Positions 1 to 7,523 of a stretch of DNA of 9,309 bases are shown here, piece after piece. This DNA comes from an uncultured Eubacteriales bacterium (lineage in GTDB: Bacteria; Bacillota; Clostridia; Christensenellales; Borkfalkiaceae): assembly GCA_905207385.1 (NCBI GenBank), contig CAJLLH010000039.1, positions 1 to 9,309 on the forward strand, read 5' to 3'. How positions within the stretch are numbered: position 1 is the first letter of the stretch; each line of letters starts with the position of its first letter. The position numbers were made by a program, and so were the translations under genes. Under the pieces are notes generated by a model. It did not search any database and was not told where the DNA came from. It was given only the letters and a program-made list of their open reading frames with translations.

Positions 1-56
1 TTTATAAATTTGTTAAAATAAAATTGCGCGAAAAGTTAATAATAACTTATGTGATA
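1..56 (+). promoter_or_regulatory. AT-rich promoter-like region upstream of oppA
   Basis: This is the only clearly AT-rich stretch before the operon, so the promoter is most likely here. Three partial candidates are visible. TATAAA at 3-8 could be a -10 box whose -35 lies outside the window. AATAAT at 38-43 matches five of six -10 bases but has no well-spaced -35. TTGCGC at 24-29 could be a -35, with the poor -10 TTATGT at 47-52. None is convincing alone, so the transcription start cannot be fixed from sequence. Confidence 0.3.
33..48. promoter_or_regulatory. Inverted repeat, possible operator
   Basis: AAGTTA-ATAA-TAACTT is a perfect dyad with 6-bp arms and a 4-nt spacer. It lies inside the AT-rich promoter-like region, where a repressor or activator could bind. 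It does not resemble the CodY consensus that controls many Firmicutes peptide transporters. AT-rich palindromes of this size also arise by chance, so the regulatory role is inference. Confidence 0.25.
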
Positions 57-178
57 CGCGGAGGCAGATGAAGTTCAGTGCGTTTTTTGTAAAGCCTCCG
101 GCGCAGATACAAAGCTGAACGTATTGCAGCGCCCGGAAAAGGGTGCGGTGATGTCGCGCAATATTCTTTAATATTCCA
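57..178 (+). promoter_or_regulatory. Structured 5' leader of oppA, candidate cis-regulatory RNA
   Basis: Three local stems can be drawn by eye. H1 pairs 59-65 with 94-100 (7 bp, perfect). H2 pairs 103-110 with 121-127 (7 bp with one bulged G). H3 pairs 129-134 with 141-146 (6 bp including one G-U, loop GGAAAA). GTTCAG (73-78) in the large H1 loop is exactly complementary to CTGAAC (115-120) in the 10-nt H2 loop, which would allow a kissing-loop contact. CCTCC at 95-99 in H1 could instead pair with the oppA Shine-Dalgarno GGAGG at 181-185. It matches no riboswitch class I recognise. A regulatory function is inferred from structure and position only. Confidence 0.35.
68..118 (+). CDS. Possible 16-codon leader peptide (uORF)
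   Basis: An ATG at 68 opens a short frame ending in TGA at 116-118, giving MKFSAFFVKPPAQIQS. A GGAGG motif sits at 60-64, but the spacing to the ATG is only 3 nt, shorter than usual, so translation may be weak or absent. The same GGAGG forms the left arm of leader stem H1, and the frame runs through H1 and H2. Translation would therefore open those stems. The Pro-Pro pair at residues 10-11 is a kind of sequence that can slow ribosomes. It could equally be a chance ORF. Confidence 0.2.
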   Translation: MKFSAFFVKPPAQIQS

Positions 179-180
179 TT

Positions 181-186
181 GGAGGA
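181..186 (+). promoter_or_regulatory. Ribosome binding site of oppA
   Basis: GGAGGA lies 7 nt before the ATG at 194, an ideal spacing. It decides the oppA start: the in-frame TTG at 179 overlaps this site and cannot be the real initiation codon. GGAGG here can also pair with CCTCC at 95-99 in the leader, which makes it a possible target for translational control. Confidence 0.85.
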
Positions 187-193
187 AAAGAAA

Positions 194-2734
194 ATGGCAA
201 AGAAATGGCAAAAAGTTGTAGCTTTGGCGGCTTCGGCTGTAATGGTCGGCTCCCTTATCGGTATGGCGGCTTGCTCTGACGATGAGCAGCCTTACAATAT
301 CGTAAAGCGTGACCGTACAGGCTGGCAAGATACTAAGGAGTATACCTACAATACTTATACCGGGCAGATGCCTGCTATATGGACTGAGCTTAATACTTCC
401 GACGTTATGGATATCGAACTCATTCAGTATCTTAACAGCTCTTTCTTTGAATTCAACTATGAATTCGACGAAGACGGCAATATCGTACCCGGCGGATTTA
501 CCGTCGACTATTCCGCGGCTACAGGACTTAAAGACGTAACGGCTGACTATGTAGGTCAGTACGGCATTACTGCCGAGATGGCGAAAGATGGCGGACACGC
601 GTTCGCAATTACTCTGCGCGACGACCTCACCTGGGACGACGGCACTGAAATTCATGCGGAAGACTTTGTTTACACAATGTCTCAGCAGCTTTCACCCAAC
701 TATCTGTTCGCTCAGGCTTCCAACTACTACAGCGGTAACTATATACTGCACAACGCAAGGAATTATGTATATCAGGGTCAGTCTGGTTGGTTTGCCGCTC
801 ACGATGTTGAAAGCGTTTTTGAAGAAAGCCTTTACAACAATATTTACTTCTCGCTTGGCAACTCCACAGAGAATGCTGAAAAATTCGGCGGGGCGGTTTC
901 GTCTTTCAGAACTTATATGGGCTTCCCCGACTCATATACAGCTGAAATGGTTGCCGAATATATAACTACGACAGGCGTTAACAATGTCGTAGATGCTACT
1001 GTTGAAGAGGTGCTTGCGCTCGAAGGAAAGACCTATGCTCAGATAGTAGCAGACTCATCACTCAAAGCTACCTGGGATAAGGTGCTTGCTTGTTGGAAGA
1101 CTGTCGATAACGAAGAACTCGACTTCTTCCTTATGCAGTATACGTATCCCGAAATGAGCTTTGACGAAGTAGGCTTCTTTGTAGGCGAGAACGAAAACGA
1201 GCTTGTTATAGTTATCGATAACACCATTCATCCCGTAGACGAAGATGGTAACCTTACCTATGAGGCGGCTTACTATCTTGAAAGCTTCCCTCTTGTAAAG
1301 AGAGACCTTTGGGAAAAACTCGAAAACAGCTCTACTAAACCTTATACCAACGCTTACAACACCACCAGCGTAGCAAACAGCGCAAGCTGGGGTCCTTATA
1401 AGCTCACCAATTTCCAGGCGGGCAGAACTTACACCGTTTCGCGCAATACCGAATGGTATGGCTACGGAATGGAGCAGTATGACGACCAGTATCAGACCGA
1501 TAATATAGTTGTTGACTATATCCCCGAATGGAATACTGCATGGCAGGCTTTCCAGCAGGGCGACCTCGACGGCATTGGTATTGATACTACCATAATTAAC
1601 CAGTACAGGAATTCTGAGCGCGCATACTTCACGCCCGAAACTTATACTTTCAGCCTCAACCTTCAGTCGGCTACAGCTGTCTATAAGAAGGGCGCAAACA
1701 TAATGCTTAAGTATGACGAGTTCCGTCAGGCGCTTTCTCTTGCGCTCGACCGCGACGACTACTGCTCGGTTAACGCACCCAGCAGCATGGGCGCTTTGGG
1801 TTACCTCAACGAGCTTTACTATTACGACGTTGAAAACGGCGGCGTATACCGCGAAACCGACGCTGCTAAGGAAGCTCTTCTCAACGCATACGGCGCAACC
1901 AAGAATTCCGACGGCAGCTGGACTGTTGGTTCAACCAAGTATACCGATATTGATGATGCCGTAAACGCGCTTACCGGTTACAACCTTACGCTTGCACGCG
2001 ACCTTATGCAGAAGGCTTACGATAAGGCTGTAGCTGCAGGCGATTACACCGATGGCGACAAGATAGTTCTTACCCTCGGCGTACAAGAACAGACTGCAAA
2101 CGCAGAACGTAACAGGGCTTACCTTGAAACAGCTTTCAATCAGGCGCTCGTAGGTACGCCTATGGAAGGCAAACTTGAAATAAAGTTCTTCATTACAACC
2201 GATAACTGGGATCAGGAATTCTCTAACGGCGACTACGATATCTGCTTCAGCGCGTGGGGTTCGGCGGCGTTCAATCCCAGCTATCTGCTCGGCGCAACCC
2301 AAATTTGGGATGCAAACAGGTATGCAACCGGTTGGGATCCCAAAACTGTAGAATTTACGCTTACGCTTGAAGGCTACAACGGTGGCGAGCCCATCACGAT
2401 GGACCTCAAGCTTTGGGATGCGTGCCTCCAGGGTCTTACTACGGATGACGAGGGAAGGCCTGCGCCTCATAACTTCTCTACAGCCGATTATGATATTCAG
2501 CTTCAGATACTTGCGGCTGAAGAGACTGCAATTCTTGGCTCATACTGGTCTATACCCGTATACAGCAGCACGACGGCAAGCCTTATAAGCTACAAGTGCG
2601 AATATATAAGCTACGAATACAATACCTTCATGGGCTTCGGCGGCGTAAGGTATATGAGCTACAACTTCGACGATACCGAGTGGGAGGAATTCGTAGCCGC
2701 TGACAAGGACGGCATTCTTAATTATACTTTCTGA
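194..2734 (+). CDS. oppA: Oligopeptide ABC transporter substrate-binding lipoprotein, extra-large
   Basis: This is the extracellular solute-binding protein of the importer, of the SBP_bac_5 (cluster C) family, which delivers peptides or related solutes to OppBC. From the ATG at 194 it is 846 aa. A basic start (MAKKWQK) and a hydrophobic stretch lead to a lipobox, MAAC, with Cys27 as the lipidation site. Family landmarks are the DLTWDDGTEIHAEDFVY segment (144-160), SWGPYKL (398-404), FRQALSLALDRDDY (510-523), YDICFSAWGS (681-690) and IPVYSSTT (787-794). Usual members are about 540-600 aa. The excess lies mainly between the first two landmarks (about 170-395), with more around 550-620 and 715-760. 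It is the first gene of the operon, followed by a 112-nt spacer with two stem-loops. The family also binds some oligosaccharides and nickel complexes, so peptide specificity is likely but not shown. Confidence 0.93.
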   Translation: MAKKWQKVVALAASAVMVGSLIGMAACSDDEQPYNIVKRDRTGWQDTKEYTYNTYTGQMPAIWTELNTSDVMDIELIQYLNSSFFEFNYEFDEDGNIVPGGFTVDYSAATGLKDVTADYVGQYGITAEMAKDGGHAFAITLRDDLTWDDGTEIHAEDFVYTMSQQLSPNYLFAQASNYYSGNYILHNARNYVYQGQSGWFAAHDVESVFEESLYNNIYFSLGNSTENAEKFGGAVSSFRTYMGFPDSYTAEMVAEYITTTGVNNVVDATVEEVLALEGKTYAQIVADSSLKATWDKVLACWKTVDNEELDFFLMQYTYPEMSFDEVGFFVGENENELVIVIDNTIHPVDEDGNLTYEAAYYLESFPLVKRDLWEKLENSSTKPYTNAYNTTSVANSASWGPYKLTNFQAGRTYTVSRNTEWYGYGMEQYDDQYQTDNIVVDYIPEWNTAWQAFQQGDLDGIGIDTTIINQYRNSERAYFTPETYTFSLNLQSATAVYKKGANIMLKYDEFRQALSLALDRDDYCSVNAPSSMGALGYLNELYYYDVENGGVYRETDAAKEALLNAYGATKNSDGSWTVGSTKYTDIDDAVNALTGYNLTLARDLMQKAYDKAVAAGDYTDGDKIVLTLGVQEQTANAERNRAYLETAFNQALVGTPMEGKLEIKFFITTDNWDQEFSNGDYDICFSAWGSAAFNPSYLLGATQIWDANRYATGWDPKTVEFTLTLEGYNGGEPITMDLKLWDACLQGLTTDDEGRPAPHNFSTADYDIQLQILAAEETAILGSYWSIPVYSSTTASLISYKCEYISYEYNTFMGFGGVRYMSYNFDDTEWEEFVAADKDGILNYTF

Positions 2735-2749
2735 TTTCAGCGTCAGGAA

Positions 2750-2774
2750 TCAAAAATTTTACGTTAATTTTTGA
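2750..2774 (+). repeat. AU-rich stem-loop in the oppA-oppB spacer
   Basis: TCAAAAATT (2750-2758) and AATTTTTGA (2766-2774) form a perfect 9-bp inverted repeat with a 7-nt loop, 15 nt after the oppA stop. It is weak because it is mostly A-U pairs. It precedes the stronger GC stem in the same spacer and may contribute to 3'-end protection of oppA mRNA. Confidence 0.4.
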
Positions 2775-2783
2775 ATAGACCGT

Positions 2784-2814
2784 AAGCAGCGGGGATTATT
2801 CTTCCTCGCTGCTT
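2784..2814 (+). terminator. Intercistronic hairpin between oppA and oppB (attenuator or mRNA stabiliser)
   Basis: AAGCAGCGGGGA (2784-2795) pairs with TCCTCGCTGCTT (2803-2814): 12 bp with one G-U and a 7-nt loop. The downstream sequence (CACCTATTCAT) has no U-run, so this is not a classical complete terminator. A stem after the binding-protein gene is common in ABC operons, where partial termination or protection of the upstream message lets the binding protein outnumber the membrane subunits. That role is inferred here. Confidence 0.6.
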
Positions 2815-2846
2815 CACCTATTCATAAAAAAAGGAGACAACTGCAC

Positions 2847-3809
2847 ATGTATATGCTTAAATACGTTTTAAAGCGAATCGGGCTGATGATTATGACTTTC
2901 TGCATAATCATGCTTATTTGCTTCGTGCTTATTAAGCTTCTGCCCATTCCCATAAGTGCCGGACTGGGTTCTGATAAAGAACTTATCGAAGCCAATCTGC
3001 GCGCGCGCGGGTATTACGACCCTATTATGGTGCAGCTTTTTAATTATATCAAGCGAATAGTAACGGAGGGCGACTTCGGTATAGGCGTCAACATGCCCGG
3101 TTACCGCAACCAGCCCGTTTGGGATGTATTTGTTACCCGTCTGCCTCCGACGGTGCTTATAAACGTGTACTCCACAATCATCGGCGTGCCTATCGGTCTC
3201 GGCCTCGGCATACTTGCTGCTCTCAGAAAGAATAAGTGGCAGGACCAGGTTATTTCCACCGGCGTTATGGTGCTCATAGCCGTGCCTTCAATAGTTTACG
3301 CTTTCCTCATTCAGTATATTTTCTGCTTCCGTCTTAAGCTCTTCCCGCTTATGATGGAATCGGGTACAGATTATTTTTCGTGGTCAATGTTCCGAAGTAT
3401 GTTGCCTGCCGTGCTTTCGCTGTGCCTCGGCTCTATTGCGGGTTATGCAAGGTACACCCGCGCCGAGCTTACCGAAGTGCTTACGGGCGAATTCATGCTT
3501 CTTGCGCGCACAAAGGGACTTACCCGCGCTCAGGCTACGTTAAGGCACGCGTTAAGGAACGCAATGGTGCCTATATTCCCCATGATACTGTCCGAGTTCG
3601 TTTCAGTTCTCAGCGGCTCGATGATTATAGAAAACATCTTCTCCATACCCGGCGTAGGCATGCTTTACCTTACGTCTATACAGGTTGTAGACTACGACTT
3701 CTTCCTGTTGCTTTCGGGCTTCTACACGCTTGTAGGTCTGCTTGCAGGCATAATAGTCGATATAAGCTACGGATTTATCGATCCTAGAATCAGAATGGGG
3801 GCAAGATAA
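2847..3809 (+). CDS. oppB: Oligopeptide ABC transporter permease, OppB type
   Basis: This is one of the two transmembrane subunits of the importer (BPD_transp_1 family). At 320 aa it has the normal family length. Hydrophobic segments at about 10-32, 104-126, 134-159, 183-203, 242-262 and 284-308 give the usual six helices, with the OppB-type extracytoplasmic domain between the first two. The EAA-like cytoplasmic loop that contacts an ATPase is at about 218-241 (LARTKGLTRAQATLRHALRN), followed by the family-typical IENIFSIPGVGML stretch (261-273). AAGGAG at 2831-2836 sits 10 nt before the ATG at 2847. A second in-frame ATG at 2853 is possible but less well placed relative to family N-termini. 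oppC follows after 3 nt, which implies coupled translation. Confidence 0.95.
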   Translation: MYMLKYVLKRIGLMIMTFCIIMLICFVLIKLLPIPISAGLGSDKELIEANLRARGYYDPIMVQLFNYIKRIVTEGDFGIGVNMPGYRNQPVWDVFVTRLPPTVLINVYSTIIGVPIGLGLGILAALRKNKWQDQVISTGVMVLIAVPSIVYAFLIQYIFCFRLKLFPLMMESGTDYFSWSMFRSMLPAVLSLCLGSIAGYARYTRAELTEVLTGEFMLLARTKGLTRAQATLRHALRNAMVPIFPMILSEFVSVLSGSMIIENIFSIPGVGMLYLTSIQVVDYDFFLLLSGFYTLVGLLAGIIVDISYGFIDPRIRMGAR

Positions 3810-3812
3810 TAT

Positions 3813-5354
3813 ATGGAAGCAAAAAGTTACGAAAAAATCCCCGCAGAAAAATTCAGGTTTGTTTCGGGCGGCGACCGCACTCACGACGCCAAGCTTGAAA
3901 CCAAGCCTGTCGGCTACTTCCGCGACGCTTTCCGCCGCTTTTGCAAAAACAAGGGTTCGATTGTCGGCGCGGTAATAATTTTAGTGCTCATTCTGTACGC
4001 AATAATAGTGCCTTTCTGCACGCCTTATACCGTTGCGTATAACGATACCTATTACCGCTTCACTCTGCCTAAAAGCCATCTGTTTGCAGAAACAAATTTC
4101 TGGGACGGTTGCTCTTCTGAAGCGCTCAACAAACAGACCTTCGACTATTATTACTATATGGGCGAAGAAACGGGGCACAACGCGGTAAAAAATCAGGAGT
4201 ACGAAATAAAGGGCGGGCTGTATTATTTCCGTCTGGATTCTTACCAGTCCACGGGATGCATATATTACAACGCCGAAACCTGGGAGTATGAACTCATTCA
4301 GAAGTACCAGAACGAAACGGGCATTCAGGTAATATATCCCACCGTAAAGCTTTCAGACAGACCGCAGTCTGCCACGATGCGCAAGGACGCAAACTATTAC
4401 TACAAAACCGAAACCCGCAACGGCGGCACTCAGATTGTGTACGACAGCGATGGCAACATAATTCCCGTGTACGCCAGCCACGCCGTGGGCGAGCCTTCTA
4501 CAGATAATTACAATTCAATCCGCATTGAAGGCGACGGCGAAAACGGAGTGGAGTACGAATATGCCCGCGTAACCGATACGGGCTATGAACTCAGAATCAA
4601 CTACTACGAATATTATATATTCTATCATTCCTATTACCTGCAGGACGGCATAACCGAACCGTTCTTCCTGCTCGGCACTACCCAGCTCGGTCAGGATATT
4701 TTAACCTGCCTTGCTTCCGGTGCAAGATTCTCGTTCCTGTTCGCCATATGCGTTGCGGTTGTAAACCTTATCGTCGGTGCGATATACGGTTCGATAGAAG
4801 GTTATTACGGCGGCAAAGTCGACCTTCTTATGGAGCGAATTTCCGATATTCTGGCAGCTGTGCCCAGCGTAATCATAATTACGTTGTTGCAGCTTCATAT
4901 GCAGGCGTCAAGTTCAATGGTCGTGCTGTTCATAGCCTTCTTCATGACGGGCTGGATAGGCATGGCGTCGACTACGCGAATGCAGTTCTACCGATACAAA
5001 AATCAGGAATACGTGCTTGCGGCGCGCACTCTCGGCGCAAAGAACAGGCGAATAATATGGAAGCATATTTTCCCCAACGCGCTGGGCACGCTTGTTACAA
5101 GCTGCGCGCTTATAATACCTTCGATGATTTATTCTGAAGTAAACTTAAGTTACCTCGGCATTATAAATCTGTCGTCAGGCAGTCTTACCAGCGTAGGAAC
5201 GCTGCTCGCGGGCGGACAGCCTTACCTTACTACGTTCCCGCATATAATAGCGTTCCCCTCAGTTTTCCTTGCGCTTTTAATGCTTAGCTTTAACCTGTTC
5301 GGCAACGGTTTGCGCGACGCGTTCAACCCGTCGCTGCGCGGTACGGAGGATTAA
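3813..5354 (+). CDS. oppC: Oligopeptide ABC transporter permease, OppC type, with long extracytoplasmic insert
   Basis: This is the second transmembrane subunit of the importer (BPD_transp_1, with an OppC-type N-terminal segment). At 513 aa it is well above the usual 300-340. The first helix is at about 48-68. The conserved OppC entry motif appears only at 287-305 as LGTTQLGQDILTCLASGAR, where family members usually have GTDxLGRD. Further helices are at about 305-325, 345-362, 367-388, 424-440 and 478-497. The EAA-like loop is at about 401-423 (LAARTLGAKNRRIIWKHIFP). The roughly 215 residues between helix 1 and the entry motif include about 150 more than normal. They are rich in Tyr (33 between 71 and 280) and lie on the side where OppA docks. 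A weak GGGGG at 3797-3801 is the only Shine-Dalgarno, so translation is probably coupled to oppB. Confidence 0.93.
   Translation: MEAKSYEKIPAEKFRFVSGGDRTHDAKLETKPVGYFRDAFRRFCKNKGSIVGAVIILVLILYAIIVPFCTPYTVAYNDTYYRFTLPKSHLFAETNFWDGCSSEALNKQTFDYYYYMGEETGHNAVKNQEYEIKGGLYYFRLDSYQSTGCIYYNAETWEYELIQKYQNETGIQVIYPTVKLSDRPQSATMRKDANYYYKTETRNGGTQIVYDSDGNIIPVYASHAVGEPSTDNYNSIRIEGDGENGVEYEYARVTDTGYELRINYYEYYIFYHSYYLQDGITEPFFLLGTTQLGQDILTCLASGARFSFLFAICVAVVNLIVGAIYGSIEGYYGGKVDLLMERISDILAAVPSVIIITLLQLHMQASSSMVVLFIAFFMTGWIGMASTTRMQFYRYKNQEYVLAARTLGAKNRRIIWKHIFPNALGTLVTSCALIIPSMIYSEVNLSYLGIINLSSGSLTSVGTLLAGGQPYLTTFPHIIAFPSVFLALLMLSFNLFGNGLRDAFNPSLRGTED
5345..5350 (+). promoter_or_regulatory. Ribosome binding site of oppD, supports a GTG start
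   Basis: GGAGGA overlaps the end of oppC, just before its TAA at 5352-5354. GGAGG ends 8 nt before GTG at 5358. No ATG is suitably placed, and the sequence after this GTG ([13 protein letters not shown]) is a normal OppD N-terminus. The rare start codon is therefore well supported. Confidence 0.8.
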
Positions 5355-5357
5355 CCT

Positions 5358-7523
5358 GTGGAAAAGAAACTTGAAGTAAACAATCTTGTAATATCTTTCC
5401 GCACTCAGGGCGGCAAGGTTCAGGCTGTGCGCGACGTGTCTTTTGACCTTTACAAAGGCGAAACGCTTGCAATAGTTGGCGAATCGGGCTCGGGCAAATC
5501 GGTTACCAACCGCGCCATCATGGGCATTCTTGCCAACAACGCAATAGTTGAAGGCGGCGAAATATTCTATGACGGGCAGGACCTTTTAAAAATTTCCGAA
5601 GACGAGTTCCATAAACTCAGGGGCGATAAAATCGCCATGATTTTCCAGGACCCCATGTCCAGCCTCAACCCCATAATGCGCGTGGGCAAACAGCTTACCG
5701 AAGCAATGATTTTAAAGGGCAAGGTAAGCCAGCGCACCAGCCGCAACGGTTTCAATTCCCGCCTTAAGCTTCTGCGCGAAACCATGGACGAAGTGGACGC
5801 AAAGCAGGGCGTTGCGGATGAAAAAGTTTCCAATGCGGAAAAATGCAAAACTTTCGATAATTTCTGCATAAACAGCTGCCGCCTCGAAGGCAGGTATAAC
5901 GAGGCTATGAGCGCGGCGATAGAAGCTTCCGCGGAAATAGAAGACTTTTTGTTCATGCTGGACAAAAAACAGAAAGTTGATGTGCGCGCGCGCCTCGGCG
6001 TAATCATAAAGTACGCAAAGACTAGCATTCACCCGTTCGTCGTTGCGTCCTCGGAAGAAATTCTCGCGCTTATAAGCGGACTTACCGAAGACAGAAAGAT
6101 GTTCGGCTTCGGCGCGTTTGCCATTAGCGACGAGTGCAGGGACCGCCTGTGCGCACTTAAGAACTTTACCGACGGGGCTCAGACGAGGTCGAAACCCAAC
6201 TTCTTCAGAATAGGCTACGTTGTTCTCCGTAAGCCCGAAGAAGATATTTATTCTATGGACATAGACGAGCTTAACCGCTCGGCGCTGGAGTTTTTGGACA
6301 GCGACTTTCTGCTTGACTTCATAAGTCAGGCGATGCGCGCAATAAAATACAGCCACGACCGTTCTGTTTCGCTCAAGCGCGAACTTATAAAAGATTGCGA
6401 ACATTTCATCGCGCTCATAAAGAGCGACCTTAACGATAAAAAGAAGATATACGCAGAGCTCAAATCTCTGTCGGCAAAAATTTCCGCCGCCATAGACAGG
6501 CTTTCGGTTTATAAGGCAAGCGCGGAATATACCTTCCACGGCACAATGCTCAGCTGGTTGGAAAAGTATTACACCGGTCTTAAAAACAACCCTAAGGAGC
6601 AGGCGCGTTACGAAAAGCAGACCGCCCGCTACGAAAAACTTATAGCCGCCGGCAAAAAGCCGGACTGGAAAGTCGTTCCCCCTGCTATAGTCGACCTCGA
6701 GCTTGTAAAAAACAACATAATATCCGTTGTTGTTCGCCTTAAGGAAGGCTTTGAAAAGGAAGTTCAGAACGATTCCGCTTTCGACAGCCACGCTCAAACG
6801 ATAGCCTTTATCGACGACCTTAAAGATAAGGCAAGCGCCGCAGTATACAAAATGACAAGGCGCATGGCAAAGGTAAGGGCGCTCAAACTTCTGGAGGAGG
6901 TAGGCATTTCCGAACCTTCCATAAGGTACAAGCAGTATCCGTTTGAATTTTCGGGCGGCATGCGCCAGCGCATAGTAATAGCAATAGCCCTCGCCGCCAA
7001 CCCCGACATACTTATCTGCGACGAGCCGACTACCGCGCTCGACGTTACCATACAGTCGCAGATACTCGAGCTTATAAACAAGCTTAAGGCGGAAAGGCAT
7101 CTTTCGGTTATATTCATTACGCACGACCTTGGCGTTGTAGCCAACATGGCGGACAGAATTGCCGTAATGTATGCGGGCAAGATAGTTGAATACGGCACGG
7201 CTGAAGACGTGTTCTATGACCCCCGTCATCCGTATACGTGGGCGTTGCTTTCTTCTATGCCCGACCTGGACACCAAGGAAAAACTTGAAGCTATTCCCGG
7301 CACTCCGCCCAACATGATATTCCCGCCCAAAGGCGATGCGTTTGCGGCGCGCAACAAGTATGCGATGGAAATAGACTTCGAGGAGCAGCCTCCGATGTTC
7401 GAAATCAGCCCCACGCACAGCGCCGCCACGTGGCTTCTGCACCCCGACGCGCCCAAAGTCGACCCGCCTAAAATTGTTACGGACAGAATAAGAAGAATGA
7501 AGGAGAAGAGTAATGAAAAGTGA
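5358..7523 (+). CDS. oppD: Oligopeptide ABC transporter ATPase, OppD type, with about 370-aa insertion
   Basis: This is one of the two cytoplasmic ATPases that power the importer. All catalytic motifs are present: Walker A GESGSGKS (41-48), Q-loop Q97 in IFQDPM, signature FSGGMRQR (531-538), Walker B ILICDEPT with Glu556, D-loop ALD (560-562) and switch His589. The C-terminal oligo/dipeptide-transporter extension begins near HPYTWALL (624-631). At 721 aa it is twice the usual 330-360. The extra part, about residues 125-498, separates Q-loop from signature, which are normally 65-70 residues apart. It is charged, looks mostly helical and matches no domain I recognise. The four Cys of the C-terminal Fe-S motif are replaced by Asp660, Asn666, Asp673 and Thr691 at the same spacing. 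The reading frame is open throughout, so this is an in-frame insertion. The gene starts with GTG, 3 nt after oppC, and overlaps oppF by 11 nt. Confidence 0.93.
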   Translation: MEKKLEVNNLVISFRTQGGKVQAVRDVSFDLYKGETLAIVGESGSGKSVTNRAIMGILANNAIVEGGEIFYDGQDLLKISEDEFHKLRGDKIAMIFQDPMSSLNPIMRVGKQLTEAMILKGKVSQRTSRNGFNSRLKLLRETMDEVDAKQGVADEKVSNAEKCKTFDNFCINSCRLEGRYNEAMSAAIEASAEIEDFLFMLDKKQKVDVRARLGVIIKYAKTSIHPFVVASSEEILALISGLTEDRKMFGFGAFAISDECRDRLCALKNFTDGAQTRSKPNFFRIGYVVLRKPEEDIYSMDIDELNRSALEFLDSDFLLDFISQAMRAIKYSHDRSVSLKRELIKDCEHFIALIKSDLNDKKKIYAELKSLSAKISAAIDRLSVYKASAEYTFHGTMLSWLEKYYTGLKNNPKEQARYEKQTARYEKLIAAGKKPDWKVVPPAIVDLELVKNNIISVVVRLKEGFEKEVQNDSAFDSHAQTIAFIDDLKDKASAAVYKMTRRMAKVRALKLLEEVGISEPSIRYKQYPFEFSGGMRQRIVIAIALAANPDILICDEPTTALDVTIQSQILELINKLKAERHLSVIFITHDLGVVANMADRIAVMYAGKIVEYGTAEDVFYDPRHPYTWALLSSMPDLDTKEKLEAIPGTPPNMIFPPKGDAFAARNKYAMEIDFEEQPPMFEISPTHSAATWLLHPDAPKVDPPKIVTDRIRRMKEKSNEK

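Noticed and set aside
33..48. CodY box in the promoter region
   Set aside because: The dyad AAGTTAATAATAACTT does not fit the CodY consensus AATTTTCWGAAAATT well enough.
179..193. TTG start for oppA five codons upstream
   Set aside because: The TTG overlaps the GGAGGA ribosome binding site. The ATG at 194 has ideal spacing and gives a normal lipoprotein signal peptide.
47..655. Minus-strand frame of 202 codons running into the leader
   Set aside because: It is antisense to the oppA start and its signal peptide, and has no recognisable protein features.
3380..3787. Second plus-strand frame within oppB
   Set aside because: It is an out-of-frame shadow of oppB, with an Arg/His/Tyr-rich translation and no ribosome binding site.
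5730..6851. Intein, intron or frameshift explanation of the OppD insert
   Set aside because: The frame is open without interruption. The insert does not start with Cys/Ser or end with the His-Asn plus Cys/Ser/Thr of inteins, and it sits outside the catalytic motifs that inteins favour. An intron would not be expected to keep a continuous reading frame.
5712..7442. Long open frame of 576 codons on the minus strand
   Set aside because: It lies entirely antisense to oppD, whose motifs prove the coding strand. Its length follows from the codon bias of oppD, and its translation is low-complexity and matches nothing I recognise.
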